Below are positions 6,438 through 12,251 of a stretch of 13,776 bases of DNA, piece after piece. The stretch is taken from assembly GCA_021784975.1 (NCBI GenBank), contig JAJYGU010000201.1:1-13776 (forward strand), written 5' to 3'. Source of the DNA: Planctomycetota bacterium (GTDB taxonomy: Bacteria > Planctomycetota > Planctomycetia > Pirellulales > Thermoguttaceae). A model generated the notes under the pieces. That model saw only the letters and a list, made by a program, of their open reading frames with translations, was not told the DNA's origin and did not search any database. The translations under genes were made by a program, and so were the position numbers. The stretch's first letter is position 1. Each line of letters starts with the position of its first letter.

Positions 6438-6457
6438 CGTACTCACCGAGGAGAGCC

Positions 6458-7045
6458 ATGGCCCGCATCGCCAAGATCGAGCGTAAGACGGCCGAGACCA
6501 CCGCCTCCGTCGAGTTGCAACTGGACGGCGGCGGCCGAGGTCAAGTCAGCACCGGGGTCGGTTTTCTCGACCACATGCTGGTGCTGTTGTCCAAGCACGG
6601 GGCGTTCGACCTGGTCGTCGAGGCCCACGGCGATCTGCACGTCGATCAGCATCACACCGTCGAGGACGTCGGCATTTGCCTCGGCCAGGCCTTCCGCAAG
6701 GCGTTGGGGGACAAGGCGGGCATCCGCCGCTTCGGCCACTTCACCCTCCCCATGGAAGAGACCTTGGCCACCTCGGCCCTGGACTTGGGCGGGCGGGCCT
6801 ACTTTGTCTTCCAGGCGGACTTTCCCAGCCCCAAGATCGGCGAGTTCGATAGCGAGCTGGTGAGCGACTTTTGGCAGGCCTTCGCCGCTAATGTCTTGTG
6901 CAATCTGCACGTCGTCGTCCACCACGGCCGCAACAGCCACCACATCGCCGAGGCCATCTTCAAGGCCACCGGCCGGGCCCTGCGGATGGCGGTCGAGCCC
7001 GATCCGCGGATGAGCGGAGTGCCCAGCACCAAGGGAACCTTGTGA
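6458..7045 (+). CDS. hisB: Imidazoleglycerol-phosphate dehydratase
   Basis: This enzyme dehydrates imidazole glycerol phosphate to imidazole acetol-phosphate, the substrate of the adjacent hisC product. The 195 residues fit the monofunctional form, without the phosphatase domain fused to it in E. coli. Metal-binding motifs are clear: GFLDHM (35-40), DQHHTVEDVGI (63-73; His65, His66, Glu69) and the second set RNSHHIAEAIFKA (158-170; His161, His162, Glu165). N-terminal RKTAETTASVEL and C-terminal TKGTL are also typical. Start ATG 6458 has GAGGAGAG (6448-6455) just upstream; the in-frame GTG at 6431 lies in a palindromic repeat and adds non-conserved residues. The stop overlaps the next gene's GTG start (GTGA, 7042-7045). 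Confidence 0.94.
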   Translation: MARIAKIERKTAETTASVELQLDGGGRGQVSTGVGFLDHMLVLLSKHGAFDLVVEAHGDLHVDQHHTVEDVGICLGQAFRKALGDKAGIRRFGHFTLPMEETLATSALDLGGRAYFVFQADFPSPKIGEFDSELVSDFWQAFAANVLCNLHVVVHHGRNSHHIAEAIFKATGRALRMAVEPDPRMSGVPSTKGTL

Positions 7046-8253
7046 ACCGCACTACCGTGACCGTCGTGCTCGGCACGCTGCTGCTGTGCATCGTGGGCAG
7101 GGTGGTTTACGTGGAGTGGGTTCCCGGTCCGCTCGACCGCTCTCGAATCTTGCGGGCGTGCGACTTTCAAGTGTTCTATCTCAGCGGGAAGATGATCGCC
7201 CAAGGCGAGGCCGCGCGATTATATGACCACCCACATCTCCAGGAACTCCAAGGCACGCTCGCGCCACTGGACAACGAGCGCAACCCACCGGGTTTCCTGT
7301 TCTATCCGCCGATGGCGCCGCTGCTGGTCTCGCCCTTGTCGCGATTGCCTTACCAACCCGCCGTGGCAATCTGGTGGCTGACCCAAGCCATTTGCTTTCT
7401 TGCCGCCGGCTGGCTGCTTCGGGCGGAAATCCGCATCGAGGCTGCTTGGCGGCCCGCCGCCTGGTTGGCCCTGCTGGCGTTTTATCCGCTGTGGGATACG
7501 GTGCTGCGCGGGCAGTTGTCGGCCGTGCTCTTGTTGGCGGTGGCGGGGGCATTTCGCCTTCAGCGCGGACGGCATCCCATCTGGGCCGGATTGGTACTGT
7601 CCCTGCTGGCCATGAAACCGCAATTCTTCGTCGGGGGGTTGCTCTGGCTGCTATTGCGGCGTGATTGGCGGACAGCGGCGGCAACGGCAGGCGGCTTGAT
7701 GCTGCAACTGGCAGTGGTCGCCGCAATCCTGGGACCCTCGGTGCTGGCCGGCTACGTCAGCGATTGGCCGGTCTGTGCGAACCTCTCGCTCATCTACCAC
7801 CTTGCCCCTTGGGCCGAGCACGGGCTGGGCATCACCGCGGAAAATGTGTTCGCCGCCTTGGGCTGCAACGCTACCGCTAGCCACCACGCCGGTATGCTCC
7901 TGCAATTGTTGGTGGCCGCTGGGGCGGCATGGCTGCTCTTGCACGTCATCCCGGCACCCGGTTCGCCGCCATCCCCGCAGGAGCAGGCCGGCGCCGTCCT
8001 GTTCATGCTCCTGGTTACTCCGCACGTGTTGCTTTATGATCTGTCGTTGCTGGCCGTGCCATTGGTGTGCCTCTGGTCGTCGGGACGCTGGCGACTTGGG
8101 GCCGTTCTATACCTGGCGACCAGCGCGTTGGCCATCCCGGTTTACGACCGCGTCGGCTTCAGCATCGTGCCCGCCGTCTTGCTGGCGGGACTATTTCGTT
8201 TGAGGCGTTCTCGCCGGCAGCCGCACGCTCTTGCGACCCAAAGCGTCGTCTGA
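7042..8253 (+). CDS. GT87-type polytopic membrane glycosyltransferase
   Basis: A GT-C fold membrane protein of the GT87 (DUF2029) family, whose characterised members transfer sugars, such as mannose, from polyprenyl-phosphate donors on the outer face of the membrane. With GTG 7042 it has 403 residues and roughly 8-10 hydrophobic segments, the first at about 7-24. The family signature follows the first helix: CDFQVFYLSGKMI (40-52) with candidate catalytic Asp41, then GEAARLYD (55-62), FLFYPPMAPLLVSPLSRLPY (86-104, no basic gap) and, later, LAMKPQFFVGGLLWLLL. AAGGGA (7031-7036) lies 5 bases before the GTG, which overlaps the hisB stop, so translation is probably coupled. A longer open frame starting at 6898 lies in hisB and has an Arg/Pro/His-rich leader; it is rejected. 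Donor and acceptor are unknown. The link to histidine genes looks positional, not functional. Confidence 0.82.
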   Translation: MNRTTVTVVLGTLLLCIVGRVVYVEWVPGPLDRSRILRACDFQVFYLSGKMIAQGEAARLYDHPHLQELQGTLAPLDNERNPPGFLFYPPMAPLLVSPLSRLPYQPAVAIWWLTQAICFLAAGWLLRAEIRIEAAWRPAAWLALLAFYPLWDTVLRGQLSAVLLLAVAGAFRLQRGRHPIWAGLVLSLLAMKPQFFVGGLLWLLLRRDWRTAAATAGGLMLQLAVVAAILGPSVLAGYVSDWPVCANLSLIYHLAPWAEHGLGITAENVFAALGCNATASHHAGMLLQLLVAAGAAWLLLHVIPAPGSPPSPQEQAGAVLFMLLVTPHVLLYDLSLLAVPLVCLWSSGRWRLGAVLYLATSALAIPVYDRVGFSIVPAVLLAGLFRLRRSRRQPHALATQSVV

Positions 8254-8302
8254 AGAGTCGGAGAAGCAAGAACCGGTCCCGACGGGTGGCGCGCGAGTTG
8301 GG

Positions 8303-8331
8303 GTCGCAAATCTTCCGGCGCTCGGTATAAT
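8303..8331 (+). promoter_or_regulatory. Candidate glgP promoter
   Basis: A perfect -10 hexamer TATAAT (8326-8331) stands out in GC-rich sequence, 57 bases before the phosphorylase start. The best-spaced -35 candidate is GTCGCA (8303-8308; 17-base spacer), a weak match of 3/6. The perfect -10 suggests that glgP is transcribed separately from the histidine/GT87 unit. Confidence 0.5.
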
Positions 8332-8387
8332 AGCTTGTCTCCGTTTCGCTTTCCGACTTTGGGGCATTCCTTCCGCGGTGGGTACTT

Positions 8388-10586
8388 ATGAGTCAGATCG
8401 AGTCGCTTCCGGCACAATCGCCGCAACCATCTGTTGGCTTTGGAGTTACCGTCGAGAACATGTACGAGAAGTGCGTGGCCTTAGCCCGGAATCTCTGGTG
8501 GAGTTGGCACGCCGAGGTGATCAATCTGTTTCGCGACCTGGATCCGATCCGCTGGCGGCAGCTCGATCACAACCCCATCGCCCTGCTATCCGAGTTCACT
8601 CCCGAGCGATTGGAGATGAGGGCTTCGGAACTGGTGCTGTATAGCCGCATCAATCAGGCCTATCGGCGGCTGAAGGAGTATGTCAGCGAGGTTCCGGCCT
8701 GGGGGCGAACCCACTCCGGCGTGCTGGGCTCCAAGCCGGTAGCGTATTTTTCCCTGGAGTTCGGGGTGCACGAGTCGGTGCCGGTGTATTCGGGCGGCCT
8801 GGGCGTGCTTTCCGGCGACCATATTAAGAGCGCCAGCGGATTGGGCGTGCCGCTGGTAGCCATCGGGCTATTCTACGACCAGGGCTATTTCAAACAGCAC
8901 CTCGACATCAACGGCTGGCAGCGGGAGGAATACCTGGACACCAAGGTCGAGAACCTGCCGATGGAGCCGGCGCTGGGCACCGATGGCAAGCCGATCACGG
9001 TCCGCATCGACACGCGCACCGGCAAACTGCTGGCCAAGGTGTGGCGGATGCGTGTCGGGCGGGTGAACCTGTACCTGTTGGATTGCGACGTCCTCAGCAA
9101 TAGCCCGGAGGACCGCGAACTGACCGCCCGGCTCTATGGCGGCGACAACCGCACCCGCATCCGCCAGGAATTGGTGGCCGGGGTGGGCGGCATCCGCGCC
9201 TTGCGGGCGCTGGGCATCACCCCCGGCGTGTACCATCTCAACGAAGGGCACAGCGCGTTCGCCACCCTGGAGGCCGTCCGCATGCGGATGAAGGACGACG
9301 GCATGAGTTTCGATGCCGGCCTGCGCGAGGTGGCCCAGCACACCGTCTTCACTACCCACACCCCCGTGCCCGCCGGCCACGACCGCTTCGATCGCAACCT
9401 GATCGAAGAGCACTTGGGGCCGCTCCGCGACGAGTTGGGGATTTCCACCGAGCAACTGATGGGAATCGGGCGGGTCGAACCACAGAACGAGCACGAGACC
9501 TTCTGCATGACTGTGCTGGGGTTGAAGCTCTCCCGCCGGGCCAATGCGGTGAGCAACCTGCATGGTCACGTCACCCGGCGGATGTGGGCCCACCTCTGGC
9601 CGTGGCGGGTGGAAGAGGAAATCCCCATCGGACACATCACCAACGGCGTCCACATCCAAAGCTGGCTGGCCTGGCAGATGCAGCAGCTCTACGACCGCTA
9701 CTTTCCGGCCGGTTGGATGGGCCGCATGGGCGAGCCCGACGTGTGGCAAACGATCTACGAGATCGATCCCGGCGAGCTGTGGGAAACGCACTACGCCTTG
9801 AAGAACTTGCTGCTGGCCTTTGCCCGCCGCCGTATCAGCCGGCAGTGCCGCCGCCGCGGTGAGAGCGACGAGGCGGTGGAAAGCGCCCGCAATATCCTCG
9901 ACCCCAACATCCTCACCATCGGCTTCGCCCGTCGGTTCGCCACCTACAAGCGGGCCGCCATGATCATGAGCGACATGGACCGGCTGGCGGCCCTGGTCAA
10001 CGACCCACAGCGGCCGATCCAGATGATCTTCGCCGGCAAGGCCCATCCCGCCGACGAGCCCGGCAAGCAGTTGATTCAGCGGATCGCCAACCTGCGGCAC
10101 GACCCGCGGTTCGCGGGACGGATCGCCTTCGTGGAAGACTACGACATCAACGTCTGCCGCCATTTGATTGAAGGCGTCGACGTGTGGCTGAACAATCCGC
10201 GGCGGCCGCTGGAGGCCTCCGGCACCAGCGGCCAGAAGGCGGTGCTCAACGGGGCACTGAACCTGTCGATCCTCGACGGTTGGTGGGCCGAGGCCTACAA
10301 CGGCTCGAACGGCTTCGCCATCGGCAAAGGCAGGCAACACGTCGATGAGCGGCTCACCGACAGCCGCGATGCCGCCGAGCTGTATCGCGTGCTCAGCGAG
10401 GAAGTGATCCCGCTCTACTACGACCGCGACATCGACGGCCTGCCCCGCCACTGGATCCGCCGGATGATGAACTCGATCAGCTCGCTGGCCTGGCGGTTCA
10501 GCGCCGACCGCATGGTGGCCGATTACGTCCGCCACGCCTACCTGCCCGCCGCCGGCGGCTTGAGCTGCGAGATGAGCGTGCGGTAG
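8388..10586 (+). CDS. glgP: Alpha-glucan (glycogen/maltodextrin) phosphorylase
   Basis: This enzyme releases glucose-1-phosphate from the non-reducing ends of alpha-1,4-glucans, using PLP. The 732-aa protein belongs to the shorter bacterial/archaeal phosphorylase branch (GT35, TIGR02094-like), not the 800+ aa E. coli/animal branch. The N-terminus carries the DUF3417-type domain typical of that branch (ARNLWWSWHAEVINLFRD, about 28-45). It is followed by YFSLEFGVHESVPVYSGGLG, HTPVPAGHDRF, GHITNGVH, GFARRFATYKRA and the PLP site EASGTSGQKAVLNG, with Lys617 as the Schiff-base residue. The motif has Gln where many relatives have Met (SGMK). ATG 8388 is preceded only by a weak GGTGGGT. The gene has its own candidate promoter and a 3' hairpin, so it is probably monocistronic. 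The glucokinase-like ROK gene in this window could act on related sugars, but they are not linked. Confidence 0.94.
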   Translation: MSQIESLPAQSPQPSVGFGVTVENMYEKCVALARNLWWSWHAEVINLFRDLDPIRWRQLDHNPIALLSEFTPERLEMRASELVLYSRINQAYRRLKEYVSEVPAWGRTHSGVLGSKPVAYFSLEFGVHESVPVYSGGLGVLSGDHIKSASGLGVPLVAIGLFYDQGYFKQHLDINGWQREEYLDTKVENLPMEPALGTDGKPITVRIDTRTGKLLAKVWRMRVGRVNLYLLDCDVLSNSPEDRELTARLYGGDNRTRIRQELVAGVGGIRALRALGITPGVYHLNEGHSAFATLEAVRMRMKDDGMSFDAGLREVAQHTVFTTHTPVPAGHDRFDRNLIEEHLGPLRDELGISTEQLMGIGRVEPQNEHETFCMTVLGLKLSRRANAVSNLHGHVTRRMWAHLWPWRVEEEIPIGHITNGVHIQSWLAWQMQQLYDRYFPAGWMGRMGEPDVWQTIYEIDPGELWETHYALKNLLLAFARRRISRQCRRRGESDEAVESARNILDPNILTIGFARRFATYKRAAMIMSDMDRLAALVNDPQRPIQMIFAGKAHPADEPGKQLIQRIANLRHDPRFAGRIAFVEDYDINVCRHLIEGVDVWLNNPRRPLEASGTSGQKAVLNGALNLSILDGWWAEAYNGSNGFAIGKGRQHVDERLTDSRDAAELYRVLSEEVIPLYYDRDIDGLPRHWIRRMMNSISSLAWRFSADRMVADYVRHAYLPAAGGLSCEMSVR

Positions 10587-10591
10587 ATCGG

Positions 10592-10620
10592 GGGTCAGGG
10601 GCCAGAGATCAGGGGGTCAG
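10592..10620. repeat. Heptad repeats GGGTCAG family, reverse of the hisC-side repeat
   Basis: GGGTCAG (10592-10598), GGGCCAG (10599-10605), AGATCAG (10606-10612) and G-GGGTCAG (10613-10620) run in tandem. They start 6 bases after the phosphorylase stop codon. They are the reverse complement of the CTGACCY heptads in front of hisC, so the same repeat family occurs in both orientations. Confidence 0.6.
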
Positions 10621-10630
10621 GAACCCTGCA

Positions 10631-10665
10631 AAGGCTTGCGAAGTCTGCGAGACTTCGGAAGCCTT
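10631..10665 (+). terminator. Hairpin downstream of glgP, likely terminator
   Basis: The 16-base arms AAGGCTTGCGAAGTCT (10631-10646) and AGACTTCGGAAGCCTT (10650-10665) match at 15 of 16 positions around a 3-base GCG loop. It begins 45 bases after the phosphorylase stop. No U-tract follows, so it is not a textbook intrinsic terminator; it may stabilise the 3' end or be a repeat. Confidence 0.5.
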
Positions 10666-10889
10666 CCCTGTAGCGCGGGATGCAGAAGCTGCCGCCTTTC
10701 GGAGTACGCCAATGTACGGAGTGCCGGCACAACTCGATTTGACGCCGTTCCTTGGGACGACGCTCGATTACACTGGGCTCGGCAAATACTAGGTACAGTT
10801 CGTCTTCAGTGGCAATCCACCTACTGAAAGAGACCGCGTTGTCACCGCGGAAGGTTACTGGGAAGCTCGCGATGATAAGTCGGGGCAGG
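10666..10889. other. Unexplained spacer between glgP hairpin and vapBC promoter
   Basis: No intact gene is visible. The base composition is less GC-rich than the flanks. On the minus strand a continuous frame crosses it and reads in part NAVSFSRWIATEDELYLVF, which looks more protein-like than most antisense frames. Its only start codon lies in the vapB coding region and no RBS fits, so it may be a gene remnant. GTAC occurs twice in CGGAGTACGCCAATGTACGG (10699-10718). Confidence 0.3.
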
Positions 10890-10922
10890 CTGGAAATACA
10901 CAAATGATGTGATATAATGTGT
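10890..10922 (+). promoter_or_regulatory. vapBC promoter with operator-like inverted repeats
   Basis: A perfect -10 TATAAT (10913-10918) lies 24 bases before the vapB start, with CTGGAA (10890-10895) as a weak -35 at 17-base spacing. Inverted repeat ACACA (10898-10902) / TGTGT (10918-10922) flanks and overlaps the -10, and CACA/TGTG (10899-10902/10908-10911) is nested in it. This fits autoregulation by VapB or the VapBC complex, as in other type II modules. Operator identity is inference. Confidence 0.5.
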
Positions 10923-10941
10923 AGACGAGGAGGGTGCGGCA

Positions 10942-11142
10942 ATGGGTCGAACGAACATTGTTTTGGATGACAAGCTGGTGGCCAAGTGCCAGCGGGCAAC
11001 CGGCATCAAGACCAAGCGCGCACTCATCCAGCATGCCCTGGAGGAGTTGCTGCGCGGCAAGAACCAAAAACGGATGCTCGAATTGAAGGGCAAGGTCCAC
11101 TGGGAGGGTGATCTGGACGCCTGGCGCACGGGGCGATTCTGA
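10942..11142 (+). CDS. vapB: VapB-family antitoxin
   Basis: A 66-residue predicted antitoxin that binds and neutralises the downstream PIN-domain RNase and represses its own promoter. The N-terminal half (RTNIVLDDKLVAKCQRATG, residues 3-21, then KRALIQHALEELLR) has the strand-helix-helix pattern of a ribbon-helix-helix DNA-binding domain. The C-terminal segment GKVHWEGDLDAWR is typical of toxin-binding tails in this VapB group. A strong Shine-Dalgarno GAGGAGGG (10927-10934) lies 7 bases before ATG 10942. The stop is 2 bases before vapC, so the two genes form a tight pair in the standard antitoxin-first order. Identification rests on fold pattern plus context. Confidence 0.88.
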   Translation: MGRTNIVLDDKLVAKCQRATGIKTKRALIQHALEELLRGKNQKRMLELKGKVHWEGDLDAWRTGRF

Positions 11143-11144
11143 GC

Positions 11145-11555
11145 ATGCCGCTGGTCGACGCCTCAGTCTGGATCGACTTTCTCGCCGACCGCCCAACTCC
11201 TGAAGTCGGCGAACTGGACCGGCTGTTGAACCAAGGCGGGCTGGTGTACACATGCGGGATTGTGCTCACGGAGGTCTTGCAGGGGTTCCGCGCGGACGAG
11301 GACTACCGCAAGACCCTGTCGAGATTTGATGACCTGGTGTACATCGCCATGCGCCGTCGCACGTTTCTGGCAGCCGCGGACATCTACCGCTCACTTCGCC
11401 GCAAGGGCATTACCATCCGCAAGTCCGTCGATTGCATGATCGCCGCTGTGGCGATCGAGCACCATCTGCCGCTGCTCCACAACGACCGCGACTTCGATCC
11501 CATCGAAAGGCACTGCGGGCTGAAGGTCGTCAAAGTACGGCCCCCCAAGCCCTGA
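11145..11555 (+). CDS. vapC: VapC-family toxin, PIN-domain ribonuclease
   Basis: A 136-residue PIN-domain protein, predicted to be a metal-dependent endoribonuclease; VapC toxins usually cleave tRNA or rRNA and stop translation when VapB is lost. All the acidic residues expected at the active site are present: Asp5 in LVDASVWIDFL, Glu43 in LTEVLQGF, Asp96 in RKSVDCMIAA, and Asp114 with Asp116 in LLHNDRDFDPI. The toxin therefore looks intact. Start ATG 11145 comes 2 bases after the vapB stop, and no separate Shine-Dalgarno is evident, so it probably depends on coupling to vapB. The specific RNA target cannot be told from sequence. Confidence 0.92.
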   Translation: MPLVDASVWIDFLADRPTPEVGELDRLLNQGGLVYTCGIVLTEVLQGFRADEDYRKTLSRFDDLVYIAMRRRTFLAAADIYRSLRRKGITIRKSVDCMIAAVAIEHHLPLLHNDRDFDPIERHCGLKVVKVRPPKP

Positions 11556-11577
11556 CCCCATTCCCTGAGCCTGCCCC
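11550..11577 (+). repeat. Degenerate CTGACCC repeats before the oxidoreductase gene
   Basis: CTGACCC (11552-11558) and CTGAGCC (11565-11571) lie in a C-rich stretch that includes the vapC stop and runs directly into ATG 11578. The units resemble the heptads before hisC but are less regular, so membership of the same family is tentative. Confidence 0.35.
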
Positions 11578-12165
11578 ATGAACGTTTTCGTCCTGATCGG
11601 CCATCAACGTCGGGGAAGCTTTTGCCATGCCATCGCCGCCACGGCGATCGAGGAATTGAAGGCCGCCGGGCACGAGGTCGTCTTTCACGATCTCTACGCC
11701 GAGCGATTCGATCCGATCCTCTGCGACGAGGAAATCCCCAAAGACGCCCCGCTGGATGCGGTGGTCGAGCGGCATTGCCGGGAGGTGATGGCCGCCGATG
11801 GCTATCTGGTGGTGCATCCCAACTGGTGGGCCATGCCGCCGGCCATCTTGAAGGGCTGGCTCGACCGGGTGTGGCGGCAGGGAGTGGTCTACCGCTTTGG
11901 CCCCGAGGGCGTGCTCCCGCTATTGAGCGGCAAGCGGGCGGTGGTGTTCACTACCTCGAACACTCCGCGCGACGACGAGTTGCGGTTGTTCGGCGACCCG
12001 CTGGAGAACCTGTGGAAGGCCTGCGTGTTCAACTTCGTTGGCATCGACCATTTCTATCGCCGCAACTTCGAGTCGATTATCATGAGCACGCCCGAACAAC
12101 GCCAAGCCTGGCTTGACGAGGTCCGCACAATCGTGCGAGCGCGATTCGCCTCCGGACCTGGGTGA
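11578..12165 (+). CDS. Flavodoxin-fold NAD(P)H-dependent oxidoreductase
   Basis: A predicted soluble flavoprotein (Flavodoxin_2 family, relatives NQO1, MdaB and KefF/KefG) that transfers two electrons from NAD(P)H to quinones or other acceptors. The 195 residues include the N-terminal strand and phosphate-binding loop VLIGHQRRGSFCHAIA (5-20), a HDLYAERFDPIL segment after strand two (36-47), and the hallmark flavin/active-site stretch HPNWWAMPPAILKGWLDRV (80-98). GVVYRF and FTTSNTP follow. ATG 11578 is bounded by an in-frame TGA at 11566-11568, so little extension is possible, yet the upstream bases are C-rich with no Shine-Dalgarno. It begins 22 bases after vapC and may share its transcript. 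The physiological acceptor is unknown, and a role as an ion-channel regulator (KefG-like) cannot be excluded, although no channel gene is near. Confidence 0.87.
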   Translation: MNVFVLIGHQRRGSFCHAIAATAIEELKAAGHEVVFHDLYAERFDPILCDEEIPKDAPLDAVVERHCREVMAADGYLVVHPNWWAMPPAILKGWLDRVWRQGVVYRFGPEGVLPLLSGKRAVVFTTSNTPRDDELRLFGDPLENLWKACVFNFVGIDHFYRRNFESIIMSTPEQRQAWLDEVRTIVRARFASGPG

Positions 12166-12179
12166 CATGGGTTGGTGGT

Positions 12180-12216
12180 GGGTGGCATGGGTAAGCGAAG
12201 CTTACCCATGCCACCC
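12180..12216. terminator. Perfect 17-bp hairpin between convergent genes
   Basis: The arms 12180-12196 (GGGTGGCATGGGTAAGC) and 12200-12216 are exact reverse complements around a GAA loop. It lies between the oxidoreductase stop (12165) and the stop of the convergent sensor kinase (12252), so it could end transcription from both sides. There is no T-tract. An imperfect copy of the left arm (GTGACATGGGT, 12162-12172) overlaps the oxidoreductase stop codon, which suggests a dispersed palindromic repeat. Confidence 0.65.
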
Positions 12217-12251
12217 GAACACTATGCCGCCCGAATGGAATGGTTCTTGGG

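Noticed and set aside
6431..6457. GTG start for hisB at 6431
   Set aside because: It is in frame, but it lies in the right arm of the palindromic element. The added nine residues are not family-like, and ATG 6458 has a good Shine-Dalgarno.
6898..7041. Upstream extension of the GT87 gene
   Set aside because: The added residues are an Arg/Pro/His-rich out-of-frame reading of hisB. GTG 7042 has a Shine-Dalgarno and starts the first membrane helix.
8868..10535. A 555-codon open frame antisense to the phosphorylase gene
   Set aside because: It lies wholly inside glgP, opposite strand. Its His/Val/Gly/Asp-rich translation is what a high-GC gene gives in the complementary frame. No RBS or domain was recognised.
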